A DNA stretch of 50,206 bases, from NCBI GenBank assembly GCA_013115125.1, contig JABANN010000231.1, forward strand, positions 1 to 50,206, given 5' to 3'. Under the pieces are notes generated by a model, which ran no database searches, was not told where the DNA came from, and saw nothing but the letters and a program-made list of their open reading frames with translations. Source of the DNA: Perkinsus olseni (lineage: Eukaryota > Perkinsozoa > Perkinsida). Below are positions 27,401-37,151 of this stretch, piece after piece. The position numbers were made by a program, and so were the translations under genes. Numbering within the stretch: position 1 is the first letter of the stretch; each line of letters opens with the position of its first letter.

Positions 27401-29995
27401 GCCAGCCCTGAGAAAATGATGATACGAAGATTGCGGAAATCTTGAAATCTTACGCCATCTCGAGCTTCCTCAACGCTCACGCCACAAGCCGCCAAGCAAA
27501 CATAAACAACCGCAATCTCCGCTGAACAAGGAAAATTAGGGACTCTCAAGATCACGCAAGACTGCAAGATTCTACCACAACCAAATCGATCACCCGATCG
27601 ATTTCCTCCCACCGCTATTACCCATGAGCAGCCCTGGCAGCGCCAAGTAGTGATGCAAATAACGAGAACCAAATCGATTAAGTAACCCACAAAGAAGGGA
27701 TGCCACACACTGCAAAAAGCATATCCTGAAAAAAAGTACAAAAAATTTTGCAACTGGCCTGAAATTTTCCGCAATTTCCCAAAATTCTTGATCAGAATTT
27801 TCATTGAAAAATAAGAGAACAATTCAGTTTTTGCTCTCATGAATATGAGAAAAAAATTCTCACCGCGCCACGAAATTATTATCAGCCCACCTAACCGCAC
27901 TGCGAAGAATATCTTTTATGCGTATCTTAGCTTACCTGTTGTTCCAGCACGCTGCTAAGATATCTTCACCGACAACGACCTTCAGGGAACTATCAATCAT
28001 AGCCAGCCCAATGGCGACGAAAAAACCGTAAATCACGGGCTGCCAGGAAAAAAAATTTCCGAAAAAAATCGGAAAAATTTCTCACCTGGGGAAATGCGGT
28101 TTTGAAGGTCTCAAGATACTCTCGTTTGCACACTGCCACGACAAGAAGCAGAGACAAACCGAACCTGATGAAAAAAGGCGGAGCGATGCGGTCAAATTTT
28201 CAGATTTTTACCGGATGTAATTTGTGACGAATTATCACTAGATCGTCGGCACAAAGGAAAAATTCGGAAAAATCTTCAAAAAATCACAGGAAAGATCGGA
28301 AATTTCGGAAAATCACAGCCAAAATGATCCCCAATATTACGATATTGAACTAAGCATAAAGGTGAGCAACGCGCCTTGGACGGCCAAGGACGCCGCCGGT
28401 GCTTCACCCAGGTTGGAGATGATGCATGTTATCAGTGCTGCTTGAAAAGGTGTCTGAGGAGAGGGAGAATCTTAGGTCGAAGCTTGCCCAACGCGGATTA
28501 GGTAGCATAGCCGACGAAAGTAAGTTAGAACCACAACATTTCATCATCATGAGGAATAGCAAGATTGCAAGATTGCTAGGCACAGAAAACACTACCGCTT
28601 CGTGAAGGAGTACCCGATTGTCAAGTCCATCGAACAGAAGTTACGATTGGTGTGGTACGAATAAAAATAATAATTTTCCAATCCCTTACTCGCAAAAATC
28701 CATATAAAAAATCACCAGCTCGCCGCGAGTATCTTCGAAATCTTCGCAGTGCGCTCAACTATCTTATACCGTAAATTCCCGAATTCTCCCCGACACTTCC
28801 AACCTTCCCGTCTACTACCGAGGTCGAGCTGGGACACGAAATACAGCCCTTGATCGGATGGTTGATGTAACAAAGTTGGGCAACTATCCCGGAGACGAGT
28901 AGTGATTGGAGACAGACAGCTATGTGCGGGCTCAGTATCGGATCCTTGAAGTAACTAACAGAACGAAAATTATCGGAAATTTCTTGTTTTTCTCCTAAAA
29001 TTTTGAGAGAAATGCAATTTTAAATTGCTACGTCAATAGATGTGAGCTCTTGACCGCGCGCCACAAAATTATGCAAACCACTCAAAGCTGGTAAACTCCG
29101 CACGAATTCAGTCCGAATTTTCTGAAAATTTGACTTTTGGTTGTTTTGTTAATATATGATAAAAAATAAGTTTCTCGCAAAATCCAGAAAAAAACTCACA
29201 TAACTCACCATTCGGTAATCTCTCAAAGAGAAAATATTAATTCCAATCAGTCGGAATTTATTTCACCGAAACTGCGTTCGCTCGGATTCGAGCTCGAAGG
29301 CGGGTCTCGAATTTCACAGAAAATAGAACAACAATAGCACAAAAATAATTCACATAATTCACAAAAATAGCAACTTCACAAAATTTTCGACCTGAAAATT
29401 ACCGGACCAATTTTTCGATATTCTTTCCATTCATGGGGAAGGAAAAAGCTCTTCGTTTTCACTCGCATGAAAATTATTTTCCGATTTTCCAGATTTTTTC
29501 CGAATTTAACCCGATCTCAATTTTTCGGCGAGAATGATGACGTCGTCCGGAAAATATATTGGTTTCTTGTGCGAATTTTTCCCGGTTTTTTTAGATTTTT
29601 TCATCCAGGATCTTAGGTCGATTATTGCTTCACACGGAAGAGGAAGATTTCTCCACACGCCAATTACGATACCATAAAATTCGGAAAAATCGGCTAAAAT
29701 TCGCTCAACAAGTTTAAATCGCAACAATCTACCAATTTCTCAGCTCTCGTCCGAAATTCCAAGAGAATTCCCACAGTCCCAAGGTCCCCGGTTCGATCCC
29801 ACCCCCCCCCCGCCCTTTTTATTACACAGACGAGAATGACACTGCCCGGAAGATGACCAGAAATCCCGACAGGATTCCTCCACAAATCGGTCCAACAATA
29901 CTGGACTGCTTCTGAGAATTCGTCCGCGTGCGCGACAGCAAAGATTCTCCCAAAGATTCCTCTCCATGCTTGCTCAATCCGGAATAGGTCGGCAT
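24443..29995 (-). CDS. SulP-family anion transporter with STAS and cyclic-nucleotide-binding domains
   Basis: A multi-pass transporter of the SLC26/SulP superfamily, of the eukaryotic subgroup (yeast YGR125W-like) that adds a STAS and a cNMP-binding domain. The substrate cannot be read from sequence. N-terminal exon 29995-29832: ATG, MPTYSGLSKH.., then TM GPICGGILSGFLVIFRAVSF. Next come YFKDPILSPHIAV (about 28950), GEAPAASLAVQGALLTF (about 28400), GFFVAIGLAMIDSSLKVVVG (about 28020), FFVGYLIDLVLVICITTW, SVEEARDG-GWLFDSVSTGS (about 27470-27300), NMRSELARAGFTNLACG..RLNEDAG (about 26800), VLEFVPKPWAAGMLLHLAFG, then RYVLTRSEFVVIFLITIAY (about 26100). Exon 25845-25711 leads into the last exon 25499-24443: SQLFFGTSSSIKKAV..VLLFDLGSVEEADISALV (STAS), then GETVYQQGALAKGLYIVARG (cNMP fold). 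Phases join for the exons checked. Upstream exons may exist. Confidence 0.87.
26221..27960 (-). repeat. Duplicated exon-end/intron-start segment within the SulP gene
   Basis: About 65 nt at 27895-27960 recur with few changes at 26221-26285. Shared words, plus sense, are GCGAAGAATATCTTT.ATGCG, then CCTGTTGTTCCAGCACGCTG. In the gene's sense the upper copy is the end of a coding exon (ILAACWNNR) plus its GTAAGC donor and the first intron bases. The lower copy sits inside a later intron and has lost the donor. This looks like an internal duplication. Confidence 0.75.
26444..26488 (-). repeat. tRNA T-arm-like segment at the donor of a SulP intron
   Basis: The intron following LHLAFG starts GTAAGCGGAAGGTCCCTGG, then TTCGAATCC and TGGGCGGGAG, and reaches a TTTCAG after 45 nt. 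The real 3' site is probably at 26136, about 350 nt from the donor. The GGTTCGAATCC core is the RNA polymerase III B-box/T-arm consensus, here with an acceptor-arm-like 3' flank but no matching 5' half. Confidence 0.65.
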
Positions 29996-31918
29996 GAGGC
30001 AATCAACTAACAAGATACGAAAATTTCCCCTCGACCACTTCCGGGAAACGCAAAAAAGGCGTTTCTAACGAAAACTGCCCCAGTCACAAATCGCAAATAT
30101 GTAAATACTGAATCAGCCAGAGACTCCAATTGGAAATGACACACTTCGACGTGCTGCTATCCTGGATGAACCAGAGGGCCACATCACACGAGCGTGGGCT
30201 GTCTCTGTCAGAGCGCATGAAAACTTTTCGAGCCCTTGCCAAGATTGCTTCCCGGCGATGAAATGCACTTCGAAAAACACGGGGTCGAATTCTACGTAGA
30301 TGAAGTAAACAGGCTTCCTGTCATGGCGAATTCCGCGAGAAAAGATTTGATAGCGCGTCGCTGTACTCTGGATGATAACCAATATTATAGTCCAATTACC
30401 CTTCGCAACCGAGTTTGTGAATTACAGCAAAAAAATATTTCTCCTGTCGTTCATTTTCCACGGTCTACAACTACGAAGAGAGGCCAATGAAAATTTTTTA
30501 TCAGAAATTTCCATGCCGTTTACGACCCGTAACAAGGAAAATCACAACACGATTCTACCAAGATAGGAAACACCAAGGGAAGCAAATCAGAAAATCTTCC
30601 GACCTCGTCCGCCGCGGCAGTACTCGGGAAAAGATCCCAAACAGCAGTAAAATAACCGCGTTAAAAAAGATACGCTACAAGAAAGTTTCCCCGAAATTAC
30701 TTTGGAAACGAGCGTTTCGTCCGCAAGATGCTGTGGAAGAGAACAAGAAAGCTGAGGATAGCGCGGAAAAATAATTAGCCAACACTGAGCTGAGATAATC
30801 CTGTCTGATTTGCCGTACTGCGCGCTCGTGAAGAAGAAACGAGTTCCGATGAGTCGATATTTATCAATAACTTAACGAACGAGTAATTATTACCCAACTC
30901 TCACGAACAGCAGTTCCAGAGGAACCGCGAGAATAATGAGGATCGCCACAAAATGGAAGCTTTCGGAAAAGGGCGTCGAATTTAGCAGCAGTAAACAGTA
31001 CCAGTGGTTAGTTACACGTCTTCCTCGACGGAAAAATTCGGAAAGTTTTTTCGGAAAAATATCGAACCAGTACGACATTTACGACACTAGAGGGGTAAAG
31101 TCTCTGCTCTTAGCCACTGATAGTACCTTCTTTCACGAGCCCAGAGAATCTTACGTCGAACACGGCTTCGCACGAGTAGGTCGTGAACCCCACAAAACTG
31201 GATATATGTACTGCGGGTTGATCTCGCCAGGGCGCGCGCGAAAGCATCACGAGCATCGCTCCGCTAGAGAAAATCTCGCGCGCCTCAATGATGATTTCCG
31301 ACGCAGCTCGTTTCTCGCTCGCCCGTCGAAGTAAACTGGTGCTAGTTGGTGTCTGAGAATTGGGATTGTTATGGTATGGGGCCTCGAATACGTGGCGTCG
31401 TTGTGAGAGAGCTCACGCCGAGAGACGGTTCGATCATGCTAATGGTGGTCTCGCGAGTCGGACAAGTACTCAACTTCAGAATTGGTTTGCTCAAAACCAC
31501 GGGCCTTCTTACCTCTCCTGTCCGGCCGGCACGCCGCCCGTTTTACTTCCTTAGCACCACTGAAGCACTTCAAAATCGTGACAAGAATTTTGTATTTTCA
31601 CGTCACGAGCAACGCCTCACTACAGCTTCGTCTCTTATACACGGTGCCGACTTCAAAAGAGTAAAGCCACTTCACAGCGTCAACATGATCTTGGTGATTC
31701 CGTCAACGAATTTTCGCGATTTTTCGGCGTCTGGTTCGATATTTCGAGGGTGAAACTTGCGAGTGAGACGACGCTGAGTACGAGGTGGTGTAGAGCTTTC
31801 GATTGGTGTGCGTTACAGTCTCAACTCGTTCGCACGAAAAATTCATGTGGGGGTTTCCCTTTTAAAGTCGGCACCGTGTACATGCTCTTTCAGTTTCCAT
31901 CAGGCCCCCCCTCTCACC
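29996..31918. other. Mixed region upstream of SulP, with exons of an unresolved membrane protein
   Basis: Apart from the minus-strand exons listed separately (about 30650-31330), no gene is supported. A plus-strand frame around 31377-31753 (MGPRIRGVVVRELTPRDG..) is open for more than 120 codons but has no recognisable family and no clear splice context. Confidence 0.35.
30650..31330 (-). CDS. Fragments of an unidentified membrane protein
   Basis: Three minus-strand segments look coding. One at about 31330-31160 reads KRAASEIIIEAREIFSSG..VHISSFVGFTTYSCEAVFD and ends at a GTAAGATTC donor. A second at about 30968-30894 encodes one strong membrane helix, FHFVAILIILAVPLELLFVR, and ends at GTAATA. 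A third near 30870-30770 reads DKYRLIGTRFFFTSAQYGKS. They could be a separate gene or far-upstream exons of the SulP gene, which continues on the same strand. No family is recognised. Confidence 0.35.
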
Positions 31919-33020
31919 ATGGGTATCTCCCGGTCCTACCTTCTCCTCTTCTGTGCAGTGGTTGCCCTTCTCGGTCTTGCCGTCTTCGCCATCACCACCG
32001 GCGTCCTCGTCTACCCCATCACCCGGCCAATCCCAGCTTGGTATGTCTACGCGACTGGCTACTTCCTCAGCGTCACCCTGCTCATCTTCGCTCCGTTGGG
32101 CGTCACTCGCTCGTCCGTCCACATTCAAGGCCTCACGAAAGGGCATCTCCGGTGTGCTTCTTATCGCCGCCATTTACGCCGGTCTCACCATTCTGACAGG
32201 CCTGTGGCTATCTTCGTAGGCTCACGATTTCTTCGAGGTTCGGCGTGAAGGTCTTGATTCGAGGACGCTGTCGAAACCCGCAATGGCAATTGTGCAGGAA
32301 ATTGAAGAAGACTTCACGAGCGTCTACAAGAACGCCGACTGTCGAAACGGTGGCCAAACTAGCGGGCGCTTCGATGGGATTTTTTCACCCGTCCGATGCG
32401 ATCACGATCTGACAGAGAAAGCTTTGAATGCCGCGGCGACGTTCCCGGAAGTTGGTCAGGACTCTGGGAGGGAGTATCTTATGTGTCTGGCGTTCCCCCG
32501 ACAACAGGTGGCCGACGTGAAAGGCGTGGTAAGCGGCGGGAGGATTCTTTCTGTGATTTTGATTTTCGCTCAGATTTGTATATCCCTTCATTGCTTCGTT
32601 TCTAGGCGTTCGGTTGGTAAGGAGATAATCGTTGACTCTTCTCCAAAAATTTTTTGACTGAAATTTATTCTACAGTGAGAAATTCTCATTGTAGAACAAA
32701 TTTTGGTAAATTCTTCACTGAGAAATGCGAAGCGGAATGTGCTCAGTTTGAGCACGATCATCACTGATCCTGATCATCGCAATCCCCTTAAGGGCGGCGT
32801 GAATAAGTTTTCTCTTCCTCAGACCGGCCTTTGGTGCCGTACAGGTAAAGTGGTGGTTAACAACATCGCCAAGATCACTCTTTGGTTGGCCATCATTATG
32901 TTTGCGCTCGCCCTGCTCTTCCTCTTGGCCGCAGTTGCTGCTTGGCGACAGAAGAGGAAGGGAATAAGGGAGCAGGTGGGCCCTCGTCCACGACCTCACT
33001 TCCAGCGCATGAAAGAATAG
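31919..33020 (+). CDS. Tetraspanin-like four-helix membrane protein
   Basis: Exons 31919-32101, 32142-32215, 32264-32528 and 32823-33020 join in phase to about 239 residues, the usual tetraspanin size. TM1 is SYLLLFCAVVALLGLAVFAI, followed by a short loop. TM2 is about WYVYATGYFLSVTLLIFAPL, and TM3 is VLLIAAIYAGLTILTGLWLS. A large loop of about 95 residues with several cysteines follows (KNADCRNGG, SPVRCDHD, YLMCLAF, GLWCRTG). TM4 is ITLWLAIIMFALALLFLLAA, with a short basic tail (WRQKRKGIREQ). There is no canonical CCG motif, so the assignment rests on topology, loop size and cysteines. Intron 2 (32216-32263, 48 nt) removes an in-frame TAG. Intron 1 is inferred only from the frame change and would be 40 nt (or 28 nt with a nearer AG). 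If these introns are not real, the gene carries a frameshift and a stop. Confidence 0.7.
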
Positions 33021-33582
33021 ACGAGAGATGCTCCGCCAGCCCGACTGGCAGGACTGTGCGTGTCTTCGCTCAAGTCTCCGCTCGGTCGCCAGACTCATGT
33101 TGGGGTTCCGGCTCACAAATCGTCGTTGCTCTGTCTTCAGGTGCCCCCGGGATTCGGTGAGACTGCGCCGCTGATGATCGCCGGCACGAGGTTGACCTAT
33201 GCATAGAGCGACACCCTGTCAACGCTGTCGTGATTTTAGCCATGTTTGCTTACAGTAATGTTCAATCAAAGTGAACGCAGATTCTCGGTTGTTGATGAGG
33301 ATCACCTCATTGCCCTTGGCTAGGTACTCTGGGTTGTTGAACGCGCTCACTGCTAGCTGTAAGTCAAAGTTTTTGGGCTAAAATCTGATTCCTGCCGTCG
33401 TAGAATGCGAGATCACTCAGTATGATACGGCGCAGTTCGCCGAGTGGGTCAAATTTGCAGTTTCAGTATTACAGTTATCGTGGAGTAACAGTTTTACTGT
33501 AACATCATCTCGCTTTCGCTGGCATTCATGCGAGATTCGGAAGTCTGGTAAGCACGAGTTGACTCTGGAGTGCGGCTGTAAT

Positions 33583-33672
33583 CTGTACCACTGGATACTG
33601 TGCGAGTTGTCACTGTGCGGCTGGAAACTGTACCACTGGATACTGTGCGAGTTGTCACTGTACGTCTGGACG
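33583..33672. repeat. 45-nt tandem duplication
   Basis: The unit beginning CTGTACCACTGGATACTG occurs at 33583 and again at 33628, nearly exact, with a degenerate third start (CTGTACAGCTG) after it. CTGTA-type words also surround it, so it may be a decayed minisatellite. Confidence 0.85.
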
Positions 33673-35086
33673 CTGTACAGCTGCATAGGGTTCATGGTGC
33701 AGGTCCCTGATCTGAGATCAGGCTTGCACTGTATGCCAACGACACCGGGTGCCACGCTAGCATTCGAGTCACCTGCTAGCATGTCACCTTCACTGGAGCA
33801 CATGGTCAATGCTACAGCGGATCGTGATTCGCGGTGGGGTCCACCAGCGATCTAACGTTAGATCGCTAGTGTCCGACATCGCTCGCCTTGAAAATTCGGA
33901 TTAGCGAGCCGCTCGTTAATTACATTTCCAGGGTCCCGAGCTCGACTCCAATGTGAAAGCGGTCTCAGTTTCTACTAATGAGGTTCCTAGTCTTCATCGG
34001 ATTAGCACTCAGAGAGGTTTAAGAAGCATGAAGGGCAGCTGCGCTGATCTCGGACGGCCTGCACAGCTCATCCGCGTCTGAGCTGATATACAGGCGAGGG
34101 AGAGCTGGTGACATGATGGATGGTGTACAATTGGACATATCCGATTCAAACCATATGTTCGTCGCTGTCGACCCGGAAGCGCGGAAAGATAAGGTGAGTT
34201 CCACTTGTCGTATCAACAATACCGCACCGGATGGTAGATCTGGAGAGCTTCGAGCTCCGCAAGTCCCTAATTTGCGTATCACATAATGTGCTGCGTCATA
34301 TGATGAAGTATTATTACAGCGACGTTTCAAGCGCTGGTTTCAGTACGAGGGGTTATTCGACCCATACTCGCTGAATATCCAACCTTTCTCGGTTCTCGAG
34401 CGCCGCTCGTCCTGGTCGCCTCGCTGAAGCAGCTCTCTGCCCTGTTTAGGCAGTCGTTGGAAGAGTGGAGTGGGAGAAGGACCGCATGTTGCCCATCGCT
34501 GTTTTGAATCAAATGTAAGGCAGTGGGAGGTTTCTGAGTAGCATGAGCCTTTGGAAAAGGCTCAGAGAAAGTCTTTGCCCCAAAAACGATTGGACTGGGT
34601 ATTGGTACAGACCAGATTATCGGCTGCTTTGCTGCGATCAATGCACTGACTGGCCAACAAGACATGGAGAGCTTTCATGTTCTGTAATACAGCATTACAC
34701 AACAATACAGCATAGAGCTACTCAGAGCATTCTAGAATGATCCTAGTAGAATCGACTGTACCGACCAAGTCGATATTGAAAGCGTTGATCACTCAAACGC
34801 ATTATTGGTCTACTAGCTGGCGTGACGGCCTCTCACATTGTTGGAGGGCCTCCAATGGAGGCCCACGTTCGCAAAGCAACGGCCATCTGCATTCATAGTA
34901 AATGATATCCACTGGATATATGGTAAGTACTAGCAATGGACGCGGATAGCCACACCGGCGCGGTGAGTCACTCACAGAATTGAGCACATTTCCGAGTAGA
35001 AACTCAGGGAATATTGGGTTGCGATAGTCTGGTGTGTCAGTTCAAATCTTCTGCGAATTTGAGTGCGTCAATAGACGACTTATTGT

Positions 35087-35186
35087 TGAGTCAACAATGT
35101 TGACTCATCGGCTGTGTCCGATACAGCCGAAGAGTTGGTCATGATCTCTTCGTCCGCCCACAATTACTGACACAGTGTGTCAGTAA
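35087..35186. repeat. Chain of short perfect hairpins (cluster 1)
   Basis: Within 100 bp: TGAGTCAACA/TGTTGACTCA (35087-35107), CGGCTGT/ACAGCCG (35109-35129), GAAGAG/CTCTTC just after it, and TTACTGACAC/GTGTCAGTAA (35164-35186). The stems have different sequences but the same design, with loops of 1-11 nt. Confidence 0.75.
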
Positions 35187-35947
35187 AACTCGGAGACGGG
35201 ATGCGGTGGTGGCCTGTATATCGGAATTCAATGTAATCCGTAGTTGGCAGAACCAGCGCGTCGGCAGCGCCATGCTCCCTAAGGCGCTCGGGGATGTGAG
35301 CGCACCCGCCTCGCCTGCACTACTCGCAATTTCGCCGCGTCTCTGCAGATCCGCGCGAGAATACCAGACGTCATGGCGGCGTACTTATTCGTTACCGATA
35401 CGAATACTTGGGCTATCAGACTTTATACGAGATTCAACTTTACTTGCATTCGATGTGAGTTCCCCGAAATTGAGGTTGCCTAGGGGTATGAACAACGGCG
35501 TTTCGAATGAGCTCGGGTCGGGGAAGCCGTGGTGGATGCGTGGCGCTCGAAAAGTGCGATTGAATGGGGGTTCCTCACAGTTACAATGATTTTACCTGTA
35601 CAATGATTGTAATACTATCCGAGCATACCCACTCCTTTGAAAGTTTCTCTTAAGACCTTTGAAAGTTTTTGCAAATGTTGACCGCTACGTTCAACCGTGA
35701 AGTGACTTGATCGTTCAGGTTATCCCTACTCACGCCTGTGCCTCTATTCTCATATCCTCGGAAATTTACATGCGCCATGTGACCTGTGTTCCCGAGACAA
35801 CGATGTTCTCCTCGACTTCACTGGTATTGTGTAGCATGGTACCGGAGATTCTATCTGGAAGTACTCGAAGTAGTTCCCTAAGCCGAGCTCATATTCCGCT
35901 CAGTACACTGCCCTTGCTGACTCGGTTCTAATGGACATGGAGTCCGG

Positions 35948-36096
35948 GCCGGACTGTCCGGCAATCTTTGAGATAACTTACTTGAATTCAGTAAATGAGT
36001 ATTGAGTCAATATCATTGACTCACCAGTTCTCATCAGTGATGAGGACTTTAGATAGGTGATGAGTCATCACCTATCTTTAGTGAGCACCGCTCACT
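35948..36096. repeat. Chain of short perfect hairpins (cluster 2)
   Basis: Five successive hairpins: GCCGGAC/GTCCGGC (35948-35962), TGAGTCAA/TTGACTCA (36003-36023), CTCATCA/TGATGAG within 36026-36048, a 13-bp stem AGATAGGTGATGA/TCATCACCTATCT with a one-base loop (36051-36077), and AGTGAGC/GCTCACT (36080-36096). The TGAGTCAA stem echoes the first stem of cluster 1. Confidence 0.8.
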
Positions 36097-37151
36097 GAGC
36101 AGCAGTGATAGATTCAATGATAATGGCGCTGCTGTCCTACGTGAACGAAGGGCAAGCTCCATGCGGGGTACCTCACGAGTTTTAACCTCTGCACCTCAAC
36201 CTCTCACCCTCTGCATCATGGGAGTTTTGATAATCGTGCAGCAAGTGTGCAGCTAAGTACACCACACTGGCACAACTTCAGTGTGCATGCGTGCAGACAA
36301 GATCCATAGCTTGCACGCACGGCGGGCTTGATCGGGAGTAGCCCCAGCCCTTGCGACCTCTCCCCTCCTGACTTTCACTTGCCATGCAACCTGAAGGCCC
36401 TTCTAGTTTGTGATGATCGATCTGAGCATCAAAGTCACCAGCAGGCCAAATGCCCCACGGCGGCTCTTGGGCCACGAGCTCCACAACGGAGTGCGGGTTT
36501 TGTGGTATCAGAGTGTGAGAACAGAGTGTGAGTTATCCAGCCGAGAGCGTCCTATCAAGAGCTTGTGAGATACAACGTGACGATCTGCCCCGCCCCGCTC
36601 TTCTACTCATACGGTGTGAGTTATACCCGCACGGTGCAATCCACACCAAGCCGTCTCTAAGCATTGGAGACAGCCACGACCATAGCGTCAGAGACTGTCT
36701 CCAAAACTCCGATTCCCGAATCAAGAACAGCAAAGCGTAGTGCACGGAAAGCCCTTTTTTTCAATTGCATTATCAATCGCGGCCTGCCGGTCCTCGGTTG
36801 AGGGACTCCGGCCTGCCGGACCGGTTGGGAAGCTTCTTTTCCGAAGAAATGGTCGCGATCATTTCGACTATCCTGGGTCTTCGCCGAGTACGTGCATGCA
36901 AAATACAAGAGCGACAGGTGATAATCTATTAGCCTCACGAGAGAGGCTCCTCGGAGATGACACGAGCAAGTAGTCGATCCGAGATTGAAAGCCCATCATA
37001 GAGACTGTACTCCGGTGACCAAGTCGACCAGTAGGCGAACACGTCGGATGTGGTGATTTGTCGCACGCATGCACAAAGGGAGTGACGTGGGTTCTAGTAG
37101 AACCGTTCTACCAGAAGGGGCCGCGTCACAGATTTCGCCGGAACGCGAAGG

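Larger units (their letters stand above)
33021..37151. other. Gene-poor 4-kb region with hairpin chains
   Basis: No gene with a believable start, motif or splice pattern was found on either strand. The region contains a 45-nt tandem duplication (33583-33672), an exact 20-nt palindrome (33847-33866), a GGGCCTCC/GGAGGCCC hairpin (34846-34864), and two dense clusters of short perfect hairpins (35087-35186 and 35948-36096). It lacks the intron words typical of the flanking genes. Confidence 0.5.

Noticed and set aside
31346-31753. 136-codon plus-strand frame before the tetraspanin-like gene
   Set aside because: Open, but its sequence is arginine/valine-rich without motifs and it overlaps the likely upstream region of minus-strand exons. 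Left as unresolved rather than called.
35206-35589. 127-codon plus-strand frame in the gene-poor region
   Set aside because: No ATG at the stated start, no family motif, no splice context and no homology that I recognise.
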